Below are positions 16,961 through 27,221 of a stretch of DNA of 54,395 bases, piece by piece (the first letter of the stretch is position 1; the number at the start of each line of letters is the position of its first letter). The stretch is from the NCBI RefSeq assembly GCF_934371575.1, contig NZ_CAKRNY010000025.1, positions 1 to 54,395 of the forward strand. The letters run 5' to 3'. The position numbers and the translations under genes were made by a program. Origin of the DNA: an uncultured Blautia sp. Its GTDB lineage: Bacteria; Bacillota; Clostridia; Lachnospirales; Lachnospiraceae. Below the pieces are notes generated by a model that had not been told where the DNA came from, did not search any database, and was given only the letters and a program-made list of their open reading frames with translations.

Positions 16961-17851
16961 TCAAAACATCTTTACCGGATAATATTTCTTTTTCCCCTTG
17001 TCCCATTGAAAAATACCTGTAAATGTTCCGTCACTGGCATACATACGCACCCAGCCTTCTTTGTGCTGGGGACTGACCAGATTATCAGACAGCGGATTTC
17101 CGTTTTGTAAAAGCCTGTCGCCGTAAGAATCCGCATAAATGGCAGGATAATCTGCCAGAACTGCTTCTACAGGATGTATCATTTCTGAAATTGTACCATC
17201 CTGCACAGCCCTCTCTACTTCTTCCAGCGTATAGCTTTCTTCCAGAGAAAAGCGTCCCACCTTTGTACGCAGCAGTTCTTCCATACAGCCGCCACATCCA
17301 AGTCTCTGCCCCACATCGTGACATAAAGTGCGGATATAGGTTCCCTTGCTGCAGGTAACTCTTATTTTTATAAGTGGAAGTGCAATTTCCAGAGGTGTGA
17401 TCTCATAGAAACATACCGGACGTGCCTTTCTCTCTACCGTTTTTCCCTCTCTTGCCAGCTCATAAAGCTTCTTCCCGTTCACCTTCAGGGCAGAGTACAT
17501 AGGTGGGACCTGCATCTGTTCCCCCTGAAAACCTTTCAGTACTTCTTTTACCTCTTCTTCTGTCACAGACACCTGCTTTTCTTCCAGAACAGTACCTGAC
17601 ATATCCTGGGTATCTGTGGTAATTCCAAGATGAAGCACTGCCTCGTAGGTTTTCTCTTTGTCTGTAAGCAGATCCACCAGCTTGGTTCCTTTTCCCAGTG
17701 CTACCGGAAGCACTCCGGTGGCATCCGGGTCAAGAGTACCTGTATGCCCGATTTTTTTCATGTGAAGGATTCCGCGAAGCTTAGCAACCACATCGTGGGA
17801 AGTAAAGCCTTTTTCTTTATGAATTACAATGATTCCCTGAAATTCTGCCAT
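16961..17851 (-). CDS. truB: tRNA pseudouridine(55) synthase
   Basis: A 296-residue TruB that makes pseudouridine 55 in the T-loop of tRNAs. The catalytic motif GHTGTLDPDATGVLPV starts at residue 35, with the nucleophile Asp41. Other blocks are KTYEAVLHLGITTDTQD, PPMYSALKVNGKKLYELAR and CSKGTYIRTLCHDVG. The C-terminal 70 residues resemble a PUA-like domain. The start ATG at 17851 shares its A with the nrnA stop (TAATG), indicating translational coupling. Confidence 0.97.
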   Translation of the reverse strand: MAEFQGIIVIHKEKGFTSHDVVAKLRGILHMKKIGHTGTLDPDATGVLPVALGKGTKLVDLLTDKEKTYEAVLHLGITTDTQDMSGTVLEEKQVSVTEEEVKEVLKGFQGEQMQVPPMYSALKVNGKKLYELAREGKTVERKARPVCFYEITPLEIALPLIKIRVTCSKGTYIRTLCHDVGQRLGCGGCMEELLRTKVGRFSLEESYTLEEVERAVQDGTISEMIHPVEAVLADYPAIYADSYGDRLLQNGNPLSDNLVSPQHKEGWVRMYASDGTFTGIFQWDKGKKKYYPVKMF

Positions 17852-18813
17852 TACTGTTCCTGTCCTAAAAGCTGTTTTTCGATCTGTTCTGAAATATTAT
17901 TAATCACATCGTACATGGAGCCGGCAAGATCGCAGCCTGCTGCCTTTACATGTCCGCCACCACCGAAATAGGAAGCGATTTTGCTTACATCTACCTTGCC
18001 ATTGGAACGCAGAGATACCTTAAATACCTGGCTCTCATGTTCATAAATAAACATAGCCACTTCTACTCCTTTTGTAAGGCGCAGCTGGCTTACAATTCCA
18101 TCCAGGTCAGACGGCACAACTCCGTAGAAGTCCATATCACGCATTTTCATATAGCCCACAATGCATTTGCCGTCAAGAAGTATAATGCTTTCTGCCAGAA
18201 CCCGTCCCATAACCTGATTCTGGATATAGGTTTTCTGGTAAAAGGACTCATCAATAATATTGGAAAAATCCACGCCAATTGCCATAAGCTCTCCGGCAAT
18301 ACGCATGGTGTCCGGTGATGTGGAAGAATACTGGAAAACTCCGGTATCATGAATCATTCCTGTATAAATAGCAGTGGCAATGTCAAGATCAATTTTGTCC
18401 TTTTCAAGGAGATTGTAAAGCACTTCGCTTGCAGAGCTTATTTCTCCTTGCACATGATTAATTTTTGCAAAGCCCGGATTGCTGATATGATGGTCAATGC
18501 ACACAGTCTTTTTGGCAGTGTCAAAATATTCTCCTGCTACAGCCAGACGCTCCAGTGCACTTACGTCACATGTTACAAAAAGATCATATTCCTTCGGCTC
18601 TCCTGCTTCAAACTTCACTTCATCCATACATGCTATATGGCCGAACACAGGCTTTGGTTTTTCCAGATAAATATCCACCTTGATATCCGGATACCATTTC
18701 TTGATATAAAGATAAAGTGCCATACAGGAACCCACACAGTCTCCGTCCGGACGCACATGTCCGCCGATTCCCATGGTCTTTACGCCATCCAGAATTTCTT
18801 CGATTCTTTCCAT
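17851..18813 (-). CDS. nrnA: DHH-family bifunctional oligoribonuclease/pAp phosphatase
   Basis: A 320-residue DHH/DHHA1 phosphoesterase. In Firmicutes NrnA degrades short oligoribonucleotides and removes 3'-phosphoadenosine-5'-phosphate. The metal motif HVRPDGDCVGS (residues 19-29), the DHH motif CIDHHISN, a middle Asp block (GMIHDTGVFQYSSTS) and the C-terminal GGGGHVKAAG of DHHA1 are all present. GAGGTGAGGGA precedes the ATG at 18813, and rbfA ends 12 bases upstream. Its place between rbfA and truB is typical of Clostridia. Confidence 0.95.
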   Translation of the reverse strand: MERIEEILDGVKTMGIGGHVRPDGDCVGSCMALYLYIKKWYPDIKVDIYLEKPKPVFGHIACMDEVKFEAGEPKEYDLFVTCDVSALERLAVAGEYFDTAKKTVCIDHHISNPGFAKINHVQGEISSASEVLYNLLEKDKIDLDIATAIYTGMIHDTGVFQYSSTSPDTMRIAGELMAIGVDFSNIIDESFYQKTYIQNQVMGRVLAESIILLDGKCIVGYMKMRDMDFYGVVPSDLDGIVSQLRLTKGVEVAMFIYEHESQVFKVSLRSNGKVDVSKIASYFGGGGHVKAAGCDLAGSMYDVINNISEQIEKQLLGQEQ

Positions 18814-18825
18814 TCCCTCACCTCA

Positions 18826-19242
18826 TTAATCTTCCTGTTCCTCTTGTGTATCAACAGTTCCTTCTGCTTCTTCTGTACTTTTTTCATGATCATGCTGGAT
18901 CACATCGTCGATTAATTTGGACATATTTACACCATATTCAATTGACTCATCCAGAAGGAAACGAATCTCCGGTGTGTTTCGAAGATTCAGATTCTTTGCC
19001 AGCTGACGGCGGATATAGCCTTCCGCACTTTTCAGGCCACGGATGGTAGACTGCTTGGATTCGTCACTGCCAAGCACACTGATAAATGCCTTGCAGGTTT
19101 TCAGATCCGGTGCAACCTCCACTGCCATGACAGATGTCATTGGATGGATGCGTGGATCTTTGATTTCGTTACGGATAATATTGCTAAGCTCTTTCTGAAC
19201 CTCTGCATTGATCCGTGTATTTTTAATACTGTTTTTTCTCAT
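18826..19242 (-). CDS. rbfA: 30S ribosome-binding factor A
   Basis: A 138-residue late 30S maturation factor with a KH-like fold. Family blocks: RINAEVQKELSNIIRNEIKDPRI split over the first helices, VEVAPDLKTCKAFISVLG, and RRQLAKNLNLRNTPEIRF. A charged acidic tail of about 20 residues follows. The start at 19242 (MRKNSIKNTRIN) has AGGAG seven bases upstream; the open frame continues into the infB-rbfA spacer but encodes the hairpin sequence there and is rejected. Confidence 0.95.
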   Translation of the reverse strand: MRKNSIKNTRINAEVQKELSNIIRNEIKDPRIHPMTSVMAVEVAPDLKTCKAFISVLGSDESKQSTIRGLKSAEGYIRRQLAKNLNLRNTPEIRFLLDESIEYGVNMSKLIDDVIQHDHEKSTEEAEGTVDTQEEQED

Positions 19243-19277
19243 TTTTGGTCTCCTACTAAAACTCTGCCACGGAAAAA

Positions 19278-19304
19278 TTGGGGGCAAACAAATTTTGCCC
19301 CCAA
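19278..19304 (-). terminator. Terminator-like hairpin between infB and rbfA
   Basis: TTGGGGGCAAA (19278-19288) pairs with TTTGCCCCCAA (19294-19304), an 11-bp stem. On the minus strand it is followed by TTTTT. It stands inside an otherwise continuous gene cluster, so it probably reduces rather than abolishes expression of rbfA-nrnA-truB-ribF. Confidence 0.75.
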
Positions 19305-19309
19305 CTAAC

Positions 19310-19355
19310 GTTTGCGGGTCACTACGCTTTATACCGCTTATGCAATCCCGCAAAC
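19310..19355. repeat. Second inverted repeat in the infB-rbfA spacer
   Basis: GTTTGCGGG (19310-19318) pairs with CCCGCAAAC (19347-19355) around a 28-base loop. Next to it TACTGT and ACAGTA form a further short inverted pair. The spacer looks like an inserted palindromic repeat rather than simple spacer DNA. Confidence 0.55.
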
Positions 19356-19388
19356 CTACTGCCTACTGTATGCAACAGTAAAATTTTC

Positions 19389-22367
19389 CTAGCGTGGCAC
19401 CTCAACCATAATATATGCTTCTACTTTATCTTCTTCTTTTACATCATTGAAATCCTGGAATACAAGACCACACTCGTAGCCTGCACGGACTTCTTTGACA
19501 TCATCCTTAAATCTCTTAAGGGAAGCCAGCTCTCCTTCGTAGATCTGATCCTCACCTCTTGTAATGCGGACCTTGCAGCCTCTCTGGAATGTACCATCCA
19601 GGACATAGCTTCCTGCAATAGTTCCAACACCGGAAGCCTTGAACAGCTGGCGAACCTCTGCATGACCGATAACCTTTTCCTCAAATACAGGATCCAGCAT
19701 ACCCTTCATGGCAGCTTCCACATCCTCAATTGCCTGATAGATAACCCTGTACAGACGAAGATCAACGCCTTCCTGCTCTGCAAGCTGTTTTGCTGTGGTA
19801 TCCGGGCGCACATTAAATCCGATGATAATTGCATTTGATGTTGCAGCAAGGCTGACATCAGACTCATTGATGGCACCAACACCACCGTGGATTACTCTTA
19901 CAACAACTTCCTCATTGGAAAGTTTTACAAGACTCTGCTTAACAGCCTCAACGGAACCCTGAACGTCAGCTTTTACAATGATCGGAAGCTCCTTCAGATC
20001 ACTTGCCTGAATCTGGTCAAACAGATTATCAAGGGAAAGTTTGCCCTTTGTTTCCTCAAGAAGACGGTTCTTGTTCTCGGAAACAAATGCTGCTGCAAAG
20101 CTCTTTGCTTCTTTGTCGTTTTCAAAGGACATAAGGACTTCACCTGCATTTGGCACATCACCAAGGCCAAGGATCTCTACCGGAGTAGACGGACCTGCCT
20201 GTTTTACACGGCGTCCCTTATCATCCATCATTGCACGTACTTTACCATTGCATGCGCCTGCTGCAATGAAATCTCCAACATGAAGAGTACCTTTTTGTAC
20301 CAGGATTGTTGCAACCGGTCCCTTACCTTTATCAAGCTGTGCCTCGATAACAAGACCTCTTGCTGCACGGTTCGGGTTTGCTTTCAGCTCGGAAACCTCT
20401 GCTGTAAGCAGGATCATTTCCAGAAGGTCATCAATACCCTCTCCTGTCTTTGCAGATACCGGTACAAACGGTGTTGTTCCGCCCCAGTCTTCCGGGATCA
20501 GTTCATATTCGGAAAGCTCCTGTTTTACACGCTCGATGTTTGCGCTTGGCTTATCGATTTTGTTGATGGCAACAATAATCTCTACGCCTGCTGCTTTTGC
20601 ATGGCTGATTGCCTCTACAGTCTGTGGCATTACACCATCATCAGCTGCAACTACAAGAACTGCAATATCTGTGGAATTGGCTCCACGCATACGCATGGCA
20701 GTAAATGCCTCATGTCCTGGTGTATCAAGGAAGGTGATCTTCTGACCATTGATATCTACCACATAAGCACCGATGTGCTGTGTGATTCCGCCGGCCTCGC
20801 CTCTTGTTACATTTGTCTTACGGATTGCATCCAGAAGGGAAGTTTTACCATGGTCAACGTGTCCCATAACGCAGACTACAGGAGGTCTTGAAACCATTGT
20901 GGATTCATCCTCTTCTTCCTCTTTGAGGAGTTCCTCAATTACATCTACTTTTTCTTCTTTTTCTGCAATAATGTCAAATCCAAGAGCGATTTCTTCTGCC
21001 TGCTCGAAGTCGATCTCATGGTTTACAGTTACCATCTGACCTTCCATAAACAGCTTCTTGACAATTGCAGATGGCTGCATTTTCATTGCCTCTGCAAGCT
21101 CACGGATTGTAAGCTTCTCCGGAATTGTAATTTCCTTGATCTCCGGTTTCTTCTCCTCTGGTTTTTGCTGTGGAGTTGGTTTCTGAAGGGCTTTTGGAAT
21201 TCTGGACATCTGATTTCTGCCGCCCTGGTTTGGTCTGTGTCCGCCACCGGAAGTCTTATCGAAGTCTTTCTTTTTATTTTTGTTCTCTCTGTCACGCTCA
21301 CGCTTGCTGTCCTTGGATGTCTTGGTCAGCTCTGGTGTAAAGATAGCATCTGCGCTTCCGCTTCTTCTGGCACCACCGGAACGCTGTCCCTGTGACTTCT
21401 GTCCTCCAAAGCGACCTTCTGTACGGCTGTCACGGCCTTCATCTTTGCCACTGAAGCGTCCCTGGCCGCCCTGTGGTCTTCCCTGGCCAAATCTGCCGCC
21501 ATTTCCTCCGTTTCCATTTCTGTTGTCACGGTTGTCGCCCTGACGGAATCCACGGCTGTTTCCATCCCCCTGGCGTGGTCCTCTGTTCTGGCCGTCTCCC
21601 TGTCTTGCAGGTCTTCCCTGGCCGTCACCGTTTCTGTTTCCACGGAATGCTCCCTGGCCGCCCTGTGGTCTTCCCTGACCGAATCTGCCGCCATTTCCTC
21701 CGTTTCCATTTCTGTTGTCACGGTTTCCATCACGGTTCTCTCCCTGGCGGAATCCGCGGTTGTCACGCTGTCCCTGATTTCTTCCCTCTGTATTGGAGGT
21801 GTTGGACTGGCGCTGTGTATTTTCATTTTTTGGCTGTGCCGGTTTTGCCTGTGCTGCTGTCTGTGCATTTGCTGCCGGTGCCTTCGGTGCTTCTGCTTTT
21901 GGTGCTGGGGCTGCCTGTGGCTTTACAGCTTCTGTCTTTGGTGCTTCTGCTTTTGGTGCAGCAGCTGTCTGCTGTGGCTTTGCGGCCTCTGTTTTTGGGG
22001 CTTCTGCCTTTGGTGCACTTACAGCTTCTGTTTTTGGTGCACCTGCTGCCGGTTTGTCAGCCTGTGCTGCTGCCGGGCGTGCGCCCTGTGGACGGGCTTT
22101 TCTTTCGCCTGGTGCTTTCTTTCTGTTCTTACCTCCGTCACTTGCATTCTGTGCATGATATACACGGATGATATTCTTTTTCTTCTTCGGTGTCTGGGCA
22201 CCGTCGCCTTCTTTATTTACTGAAACCTTCTGCTCTTCTGTCTTAGGAGTCTCCAATGTTATTCCTTTCTCCTTTCCCGTATCTGTTACTTTTTTCACTA
22301 TATTTCTCTTATTCTCTCTGTTTTGCTCTATTTTATCCTTGGCAGGCTCATGGGTCCTGTTTGTCAT
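19389..22367 (-). CDS. infB: Translation initiation factor IF-2
   Basis: A 992-residue GTPase that places initiator tRNA on the ribosome. The first 400 residues are low complexity: an Ala/Pro/Lys region with [11 protein letters not shown] repeats, then a Gly/Arg/Asn/Gln-rich region ([20 protein letters not shown]). Then come the IF2N domain ([19 protein letters not shown]) and the G domain from about residue 497: [33 protein letters not shown] and SAKTGEG. Domains II-IV follow to the end. The N-terminal part is much longer than in many Firmicutes. ATG at 22367 has AAGGAAGG nine bases upstream. Confidence 0.97.
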   Translation of the reverse strand: MTNRTHEPAKDKIEQNRENKRNIVKKVTDTGKEKGITLETPKTEEQKVSVNKEGDGAQTPKKKKNIIRVYHAQNASDGGKNRKKAPGERKARPQGARPAAAQADKPAAGAPKTEAVSAPKAEAPKTEAAKPQQTAAAPKAEAPKTEAVKPQAAPAPKAEAPKAPAANAQTAAQAKPAQPKNENTQRQSNTSNTEGRNQGQRDNRGFRQGENRDGNRDNRNGNGGNGGRFGQGRPQGGQGAFRGNRNGDGQGRPARQGDGQNRGPRQGDGNSRGFRQGDNRDNRNGNGGNGGRFGQGRPQGGQGRFSGKDEGRDSRTEGRFGGQKSQGQRSGGARRSGSADAIFTPELTKTSKDSKRERDRENKNKKKDFDKTSGGGHRPNQGGRNQMSRIPKALQKPTPQQKPEEKKPEIKEITIPEKLTIRELAEAMKMQPSAIVKKLFMEGQMVTVNHEIDFEQAEEIALGFDIIAEKEEKVDVIEELLKEEEEDESTMVSRPPVVCVMGHVDHGKTSLLDAIRKTNVTRGEAGGITQHIGAYVVDINGQKITFLDTPGHEAFTAMRMRGANSTDIAVLVVAADDGVMPQTVEAISHAKAAGVEIIVAINKIDKPSANIERVKQELSEYELIPEDWGGTTPFVPVSAKTGEGIDDLLEMILLTAEVSELKANPNRAARGLVIEAQLDKGKGPVATILVQKGTLHVGDFIAAGACNGKVRAMMDDKGRRVKQAGPSTPVEILGLGDVPNAGEVLMSFENDKEAKSFAAAFVSENKNRLLEETKGKLSLDNLFDQIQASDLKELPIIVKADVQGSVEAVKQSLVKLSNEEVVVRVIHGGVGAINESDVSLAATSNAIIIGFNVRPDTTAKQLAEQEGVDLRLYRVIYQAIEDVEAAMKGMLDPVFEEKVIGHAEVRQLFKASGVGTIAGSYVLDGTFQRGCKVRITRGEDQIYEGELASLKRFKDDVKEVRAGYECGLVFQDFNDVKEEDKVEAYIMVEVPR
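21459..21533 (-). repeat. 75-bp direct repeat in infB (copy 1)
   Basis: Matches 21651-21725 with two mismatches, at a period of 192 bp (64 codons). It encodes the [20 protein letters not shown] segment of IF-2. Probably from internal duplication; the frame is kept. Confidence 0.85.
21651..21725 (-). repeat. 75-bp direct repeat in infB (copy 2)
   Basis: Second copy of the 75-bp unit, encoding the same Gly/Asn/Arg-rich stretch nearer the N-terminus of IF-2. Confidence 0.85.
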
Positions 22368-22467
22368 ATACCATGCCTTCCTTTCACCAGATCCGATTCC
22401 ACAGATGCTTCATTCAAAAGCATTCCGCAGAATACTTCTTTCTCCTTGGTGAAAAGTGCCTGAATTT

Positions 22468-22782
22468 TCAGACCTTGGTTTCTTCCAGTACTTTTATGAT
22501 CGCCTGTGCAAAATTTGCATCCTGTACTGCAAGACTTGCGCGAAATTCTTTTCCCATGGCGTGACCAAGCGTTTCTTTATCTGCAAGGATATACAATGGG
22601 ACTTCGTAGAACGTACACATATTCCGGAATTTTTTCTTTGTATTCTCGGAAGAATCGCCGGCTACGATTACCAGATATCCTTTACCGGTCTTGACAGACT
22701 TCTCTGTGGAAAACTCTCCACTTACTGTCCTGCCGGCTTTTGTTGCCAATCCGATCAAGGATAATGCTCTATTTGTTTTCAA
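22468..22782 (-). CDS. ylxQ: L7Ae/L30e-family protein YlxQ
   Basis: A 104-residue protein of the L7Ae/L30e fold, usually a kink-turn RNA binder. Features: SLIGLATKAGRTVSGEFS, then KTGKGYLVIVAGDSSENTKK and a final helix. I chose the TTG at 22782, because AAGGAG lies ten bases before it and the protein then begins LKTNRALSLIGLA as in the family. The gene overlaps the end of ylxR by 14 bases, so the two are translationally coupled. Its exact cellular role is poorly known. Confidence 0.88.
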   Translation of the reverse strand: MKTNRALSLIGLATKAGRTVSGEFSTEKSVKTGKGYLVIVAGDSSENTKKKFRNMCTFYEVPLYILADKETLGHAMGKEFRASLAVQDANFAQAIIKVLEETKV

Positions 22783-23047
22783 TAGTCTCAAACTCCTTCT
22801 CAAGGCTTTCGTAAACCTCATCCGGAATGGACGCTTTCAGGGAGCGTTCCAGGCCATGGTTCTTTCTTGCCTTTTCAAGGCATTCCCTTGAAAAACAAAT
22901 ATATGCCCCGCGGCCGTTTTTCTTGCCTGTTGCATCCAGGACGATTTCGTCCTCTGCGGTTTTCAGTACCCTGATCATTTCTTTTTTATTTTTCATTTCC
23001 CTGCAGCCGGTACACTGGCGCATGGGGATCTTACTCTTCGTCTTCAT
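22769..23047 (-). CDS. ylxR: YlxR-family RNA-binding protein
   Basis: A 92-residue basic protein with the family signature PMRQCTGCREMKNKKEMIRV and the GRGAYICFSRECLEKARK block. Recent work names the family RnpM and reports that it binds and modulates RNase P; that is recalled, not shown here. The start at 23047 overlaps the nusA end by 17 bases. It is preceded only by GTGGAG and GAGG, so translation probably depends on coupling to nusA. Confidence 0.93.
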   Translation of the reverse strand: MKTKSKIPMRQCTGCREMKNKKEMIRVLKTAEDEIVLDATGKKNGRGAYICFSRECLEKARKNHGLERSLKASIPDEVYESLEKEFETIENK

Positions 23048-24239
23048 TCTCCACTGTTTCCTCAGCTGCTTCAGACTCTTCTGCTGTTTCTTCATCTACT
23101 GCTGTTTCTTCACCAGCTGCAGTTGTCTCTTCGGAACCTTCCTCATACTCCTCATCCTCGTAGTATTCGTCATCGTCCTCATCATAATCATAGAAGTCGC
23201 CGGACTCTCTTGCCTGTGTCTCGCTCTTGATATCAATCTTAAATCCAGTCAGGCGGGCTGCAAGACGGGCATTCTGTCCTTCTTTACCGATTGCAAGAGA
23301 AAGCTGATAATCCGGAACAACAACAAGTGCTGTTTTCTCATCCGGATCTGCCATAACTGCGATTACCTTTGCAGGACTAAGTGCATTCTCAATAAGGATT
23401 GCAGGATTCTCATCCCAGTTGATGATATCGATTTTTTCTCCGCGAAGCTCAGTTACAATGGCACTTACACGGGCTCCGTTCACACCAACACATGCTCCTA
23501 CAGGATCTACATCCGGATCATTGCTCCATACAGCAAGCTTGGTACGGGAGCCAGCCTCACGGGCAATGCTCTTGATCTCAACAGTTCCGTCTTTTACTTC
23601 TGCTACTTCGGATTCAAAAAGACGTTTTACAAGGCCAGGATGTGTTCTGGATACCAGGATACGTGGTCCCTTCGGTGTATCCTTAACTTCCAGGATATAC
23701 ACTTTGATTCTCTCGGTAGGTTTGAAGGTTTCTCCCTTCACCTGCTCATTCTCACCAAGAATAGCATCTGCTTTACCAAGATTTACGCTTACGTTATGTC
23801 CAACAACACGCTGTACGATACCTGTTACAACTTCCTTCTCATTTCCGTGATACTGGTCAAAAAGAACCTTACGTTCTTCTTCACGGATTTTCTGCAGGAT
23901 TACGTTCTTCGCATTCTGTGTGGCAATACGGCCAAATTTGTCAGAATGGATCGGTACCTTGATGATATCGCCTACTTCAGCATTGGTATTCTGTTTCTGC
24001 GCTTCAACAAGAGAAATCTCCTCTGCCGGATCGTCTACAAACTCAACTACCTTGCGGTCTGCAAATACGCTGAAATCTCCTGTTTCTCTGTTGATGGTCA
24101 CATGTACATTATCAGCTTTTCCAAAATGCTGCTTACATGCCTGGATCAGGGACTGCTCAATGGCATCAAGCAAAGTTTCCTTGCTGATATTTTTATCGCG
24201 TTCCAGATCATCCAGAGCACCCATTAACTCCTTGTTCAT
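23031..24239 (-). CDS. nusA: Transcription termination/antitermination factor NusA
   Basis: A 402-residue RNA polymerase-binding factor. Order of domains: N-terminal domain (1-130; [19 protein letters not shown]), S1 domain (about 135-200; [20 protein letters not shown]), then two KH domains, with [37 protein letters not shown] and [19 protein letters not shown]. The last 60 residues are almost wholly Asp/Glu/Tyr/Thr, an acidic tail that some Firmicutes have. AAGGAGGAAATAAGAAAA precedes the ATG. It lies 36 bases downstream of rimP. Confidence 0.97.
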   Translation of the reverse strand: MNKELMGALDDLERDKNISKETLLDAIEQSLIQACKQHFGKADNVHVTINRETGDFSVFADRKVVEFVDDPAEEISLVEAQKQNTNAEVGDIIKVPIHSDKFGRIATQNAKNVILQKIREEERKVLFDQYHGNEKEVVTGIVQRVVGHNVSVNLGKADAILGENEQVKGETFKPTERIKVYILEVKDTPKGPRILVSRTHPGLVKRLFESEVAEVKDGTVEIKSIAREAGSRTKLAVWSNDPDVDPVGACVGVNGARVSAIVTELRGEKIDIINWDENPAILIENALSPAKVIAVMADPDEKTALVVVPDYQLSLAIGKEGQNARLAARLTGFKIDIKSETQARESGDFYDYDEDDDEYYEDEEYEEGSEETTAAGEETAVDEETAEESEAAEETVENEDEE

Positions 24240-24275
24240 TTTTCTTATTTCCTCCTTTTCGCTTTCCAGTTGGTA

Positions 24276-24743
24276 TTAAAATTCAAATGCCTTACGCACC
24301 AGTGCAATATCTTTCTTATCAAAAGTACGCTCTGTACCTTCGTCTTCGATTGTCACACTGTTACTATCATATGCTGTCAATGTTCCGCAAAACTCTTTTT
24401 GTTTTTCGATTGGCCGGTAGGTTCTGATTTCTACCCGTTTTCCCATATTTCTGGCAAAATCCTTTTCCTTCTTAAGAGGTCTGTCACCTGGAGAGCTGAT
24501 CTCCATAACATAGCTTTCTTCGATGAAATCATCTTCATCCAGCTTATCGCTGAAAGCCCTGCTTACTGTCTCGCAGTCATTTACTGTGATTCCCTCGCCT
24601 TCTGGTCTTTCAATATAACCTCTAAGGTACCAGACTCCGGCTTCCTTGACAAACTCTACGTCTACCAGTTCGAATCCGTTTTCTTCAACGATCGGGAGAA
24701 GCATTGCTTCTGCTTTTTGCTCGTACTCTTCTTTTCTGCTCAT
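24276..24743 (-). CDS. rimP: Ribosome maturation factor RimP
   Basis: A 155-residue 30S assembly factor and first gene of the nusA-infB cluster. The two-domain pattern is clear: LLPIVEENGFELVDVEFVKE, then ISSPGDRPLKKEKDFARNMG at the junction, followed by the SH3-like C-terminal half ending VRKAFEF. An inverted repeat (ATAACCTT-TGT-AAGGTTAT, 24768-24786) stands 25 bases before the start and may modulate translation or transcription of the cluster. Confidence 0.95.
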   Translation of the reverse strand: MSRKEEYEQKAEAMLLPIVEENGFELVDVEFVKEAGVWYLRGYIERPEGEGITVNDCETVSRAFSDKLDEDDFIEESYVMEISSPGDRPLKKEKDFARNMGKRVEIRTYRPIEKQKEFCGTLTAYDSNSVTIEDEGTERTFDKKDIALVRKAFEF

Positions 24744-24767
24744 TTTCCCACCTGCCTTTCTTAGTTC

Positions 24768-24786
24768 ATAACCTTTGTAAGGTTAT
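24768..24786 (-). promoter_or_regulatory. Leader hairpin upstream of rimP
   Basis: A perfect 8-bp stem, ATAACCTT with AAGGTTAT around a three-base loop, without a T-run. It lies in the short leader between the topoisomerase terminator and rimP. A regulatory role is inference. Confidence 0.4.
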
Positions 24787-24842
24787 CGTTACTGTTCCCT
24801 TTGTTCAAAGCAACAGTTTATCTTCAGTCTTATCAGCAAAAA

Positions 24843-24862
24843 GAGTGGGCGTAAGCCCACTC
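24843..24862 (-). terminator. Terminator of the topoisomerase pair
   Basis: GAGTGGGC (24843-24850) pairs with GCCCACTC (24855-24862) around a GTAA loop. On the minus strand the stem is followed by TTTTT. It lies about 80 bases after the parC stop. Confidence 0.9.
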
Positions 24863-24944
24863 CTTTGTCAACAAGTTCTGATTTCTGTTCCCATTCTAAC
24901 ACTTTTATTTCCTAATTGCAAGCGCTTTTTACGTCTTATAGTAA

Positions 24945-27191
24945 CTAAACTCTCGGTTTTGTACCCTTGGTATCACGTTTTGCAAGCTTAACCTTATTCA
25001 GGCAGTATGGCTTGTCATGATAGGTAATACTGTATTCCTGGTGCGGTTCTAATAGATATGCATGTTCCAGCACATCTTTTTCTCCCAGTTTCATTCCACG
25101 CACACCAACAGAGGTCTTTTTCATGGTGGATACATCATTTTTCAAAATACGAAGAAAATATCCGTTCTGACTCTGGAATATAATCTGTTCCATCTCATCA
25201 GCAGCGCCCACAAAAATCAGACTGTCTTCTTCTGCCAGCTTGGTTGAAGCAATGGTTCTCTTGGAAACGTCAAATTCACCGCCTGCTACCAGCTTGCACA
25301 TGGAAGTTCTGGTCACAAACAGCAAAGTGGACATTTTCACCTGTCCTACAGGCGCCACATAAAGGATCTGCTCCTGGCTGCTGTCATAATTACTTAAGTT
25401 ATCTGCCGGAGTTCCTTTATCACGAAAACGCACCAGCGGAATATCCGCAACCTTGATAGAATGCATTCTTCCTATATCTGTAAAAATGCAGATCTTATCT
25501 GTGTTCATACAGGTAAATACATACTTACTCTCTGCAAGAGCTGCTTCTTTATTTCGTTCAAAGGCATTTTTGTCAATAAGACGCATATAGCCAAAACGAT
25601 CCATAAGAAAGCATACTTCCATTTCTTCCATTTTCTTTTCTTCATAAACGGCTTCTTCGGCATTCTCGATTACAGTCCGTCTTTTTGTACTGTACTCTTT
25701 TTTGATTCCGTCCAGCTCTTCTATAATCACTTCGCACATGGAATCATAATTATTCAGAATATCTTCATAAGAAGTAATATTTTTCATGGTCTGGTCATAT
25801 TCTGCCTGAAGTGCTTCAATTTCCAGTCCGATCAGGCGGTACAGACGCATGTCAAGAATGGCTGTTGCCTGATTTTCTGTAAATTTCAGATTCTTCGCAG
25901 CTTTCTCACTTGCCTTTGACTTAAATTTAATCCCTTCTGTAACACCTTCTACCAGGCATTTCTTTACCTGGTCACGGCTTTTGCTTCCACGAAGGATCTC
26001 GATAATCAGGTCGATCACATCGCAGGCCTTGATCAGTCCCTCCTGGATTTCTTTTTTCTCCAGCTCTTTTCCAAGAAGTGTTTTGTACTTGCGGGTAGTC
26101 ACTTCAAATACAAAATCCACATGGTGCTCAATGATCTGTTTCAGGCTTAAAGTCTCCGGGCGTCCATCTGCTACAGCCAGCATATTTACACCGAAGGTAT
26201 CTTCCAGTCTGGTCTTTTTGTAGAGCATATTGGTAAGGTTTTCCACATCCGCATCTTTTCTTAATTCCAGCACGATCCGGATTCCCTCTTTTGAGGACTG
26301 GTTGGAAATATCCACAATGTCTGTGGTTTTCTTTGTCTCCACAAGAGAAGCTACATCATTAAGGAATTTGCCGATATTTGCCCCGATCATGGTATACGGG
26401 ATTTCAGTGATCACAAGCTGCTGCCTGCCACCTTTTAGCTTCTCCACCTCTACTTTTCCCCTGAGGCGAAGCTTTCCGGTTCCGGTTTCATAAATATTCA
26501 GAAGGTCATCTTTATTTACTACCAGTCCACCTGTAGGAAAATCAGGTCCCTTTAAGTATCGCATCAGGCCTTTTACACTGATATCGTTATTCTTGATATA
26601 AGCTTTTACCGCATCCACAACCTCTCCCAGATTGTGAGGGGGAATGCTGGTTGCCATACCAACGGCAATACCATCAGCTCCATTTACAAGAAGATTGGGG
26701 ATTTTTACAGGCAGTACACTTGGCTCTTTCTCTGTCTCATCAAAGTTTGGCATAAAGTCCACTACATTCTTATCAAGATCAGCCAGAAAAACCTCCTGGG
26801 TAAGCTTCTCAAGCCTTGCCTCTGTATATCGCATAGCTGCCGCTCCATCCCCTTCAATGGAGCCAAAATTTCCATGTCCGTCTACCAGGATTTTTCCCTT
26901 TTTGAAATCCTGGGCCATTACAACCAGCGCCTCATAAATAGAGCTGTCACCGTGAGGATGGTATTTACCCATGGTATCTCCTACAATACGGGCACATTTA
27001 CGGTAAGGACGGTCATAGCGGATTCCAAGCTCATACATATCATACAGAGTTCTTCTTTGTACCGGCTTCAGACCGTCGCGGACATCAGGAAGGGCTCTGG
27101 AAATGATAACGCTCATGGCATAGTCTATATAAGATTTTTGCATGACGTCCGCATAGTCAGTGGCAATTACATTTTCCTGTTTTGTTTCCAT
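24945..27191 (-). CDS. parC: Type IIA DNA topoisomerase subunit A, best fit topoisomerase IV (ParC)
   Basis: A 748-residue DNA-cleaving subunit. The N-terminal half has the GyrA/ParC core: [17 protein letters not shown], the quinolone-determining region [12 protein letters not shown] with Ser83 and Glu87 (E. coli GyrA numbering happens to coincide), and the catalytic Tyr122 in RYTEARL. The C-terminal beta-pinwheel is short (for example [20 protein letters not shown]) and I see no GyrA box (QRRGGKG type), which favours decatenase ParC over gyrase. Family trees of Clostridia often label this pair gyrase/topo IV without resolution. A weak GAGGAA precedes the ATG. The parE gene ends 30 bases upstream. 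Confidence 0.88.
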   Translation of the reverse strand: METKQENVIATDYADVMQKSYIDYAMSVIISRALPDVRDGLKPVQRRTLYDMYELGIRYDRPYRKCARIVGDTMGKYHPHGDSSIYEALVVMAQDFKKGKILVDGHGNFGSIEGDGAAAMRYTEARLEKLTQEVFLADLDKNVVDFMPNFDETEKEPSVLPVKIPNLLVNGADGIAVGMATSIPPHNLGEVVDAVKAYIKNNDISVKGLMRYLKGPDFPTGGLVVNKDDLLNIYETGTGKLRLRGKVEVEKLKGGRQQLVITEIPYTMIGANIGKFLNDVASLVETKKTTDIVDISNQSSKEGIRIVLELRKDADVENLTNMLYKKTRLEDTFGVNMLAVADGRPETLSLKQIIEHHVDFVFEVTTRKYKTLLGKELEKKEIQEGLIKACDVIDLIIEILRGSKSRDQVKKCLVEGVTEGIKFKSKASEKAAKNLKFTENQATAILDMRLYRLIGLEIEALQAEYDQTMKNITSYEDILNNYDSMCEVIIEELDGIKKEYSTKRRTVIENAEEAVYEEKKMEEMEVCFLMDRFGYMRLIDKNAFERNKEAALAESKYVFTCMNTDKICIFTDIGRMHSIKVADIPLVRFRDKGTPADNLSNYDSSQEQILYVAPVGQVKMSTLLFVTRTSMCKLVAGGEFDVSKRTIASTKLAEEDSLIFVGAADEMEQIIFQSQNGYFLRILKNDVSTMKKTSVGVRGMKLGEKDVLEHAYLLEPHQEYSITYHDKPYCLNKVKLAKRDTKGTKPRV

Positions 27192-27221
27192 AATTTATTA
27201 TTCCTCATACTTAATTTTCAA

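Noticed and set aside
19887..20891. 334-codon plus-strand open frame opposite infB
   Set aside because: Antisense to the IF-2 GTPase domains, with no initiation signals.
22827..24227. 466-codon plus-strand open frame opposite nusA
   Set aside because: A mirror frame of nusA with Cys/Phe/Leu-rich composition; the nusA domains on the other strand are unmistakable.
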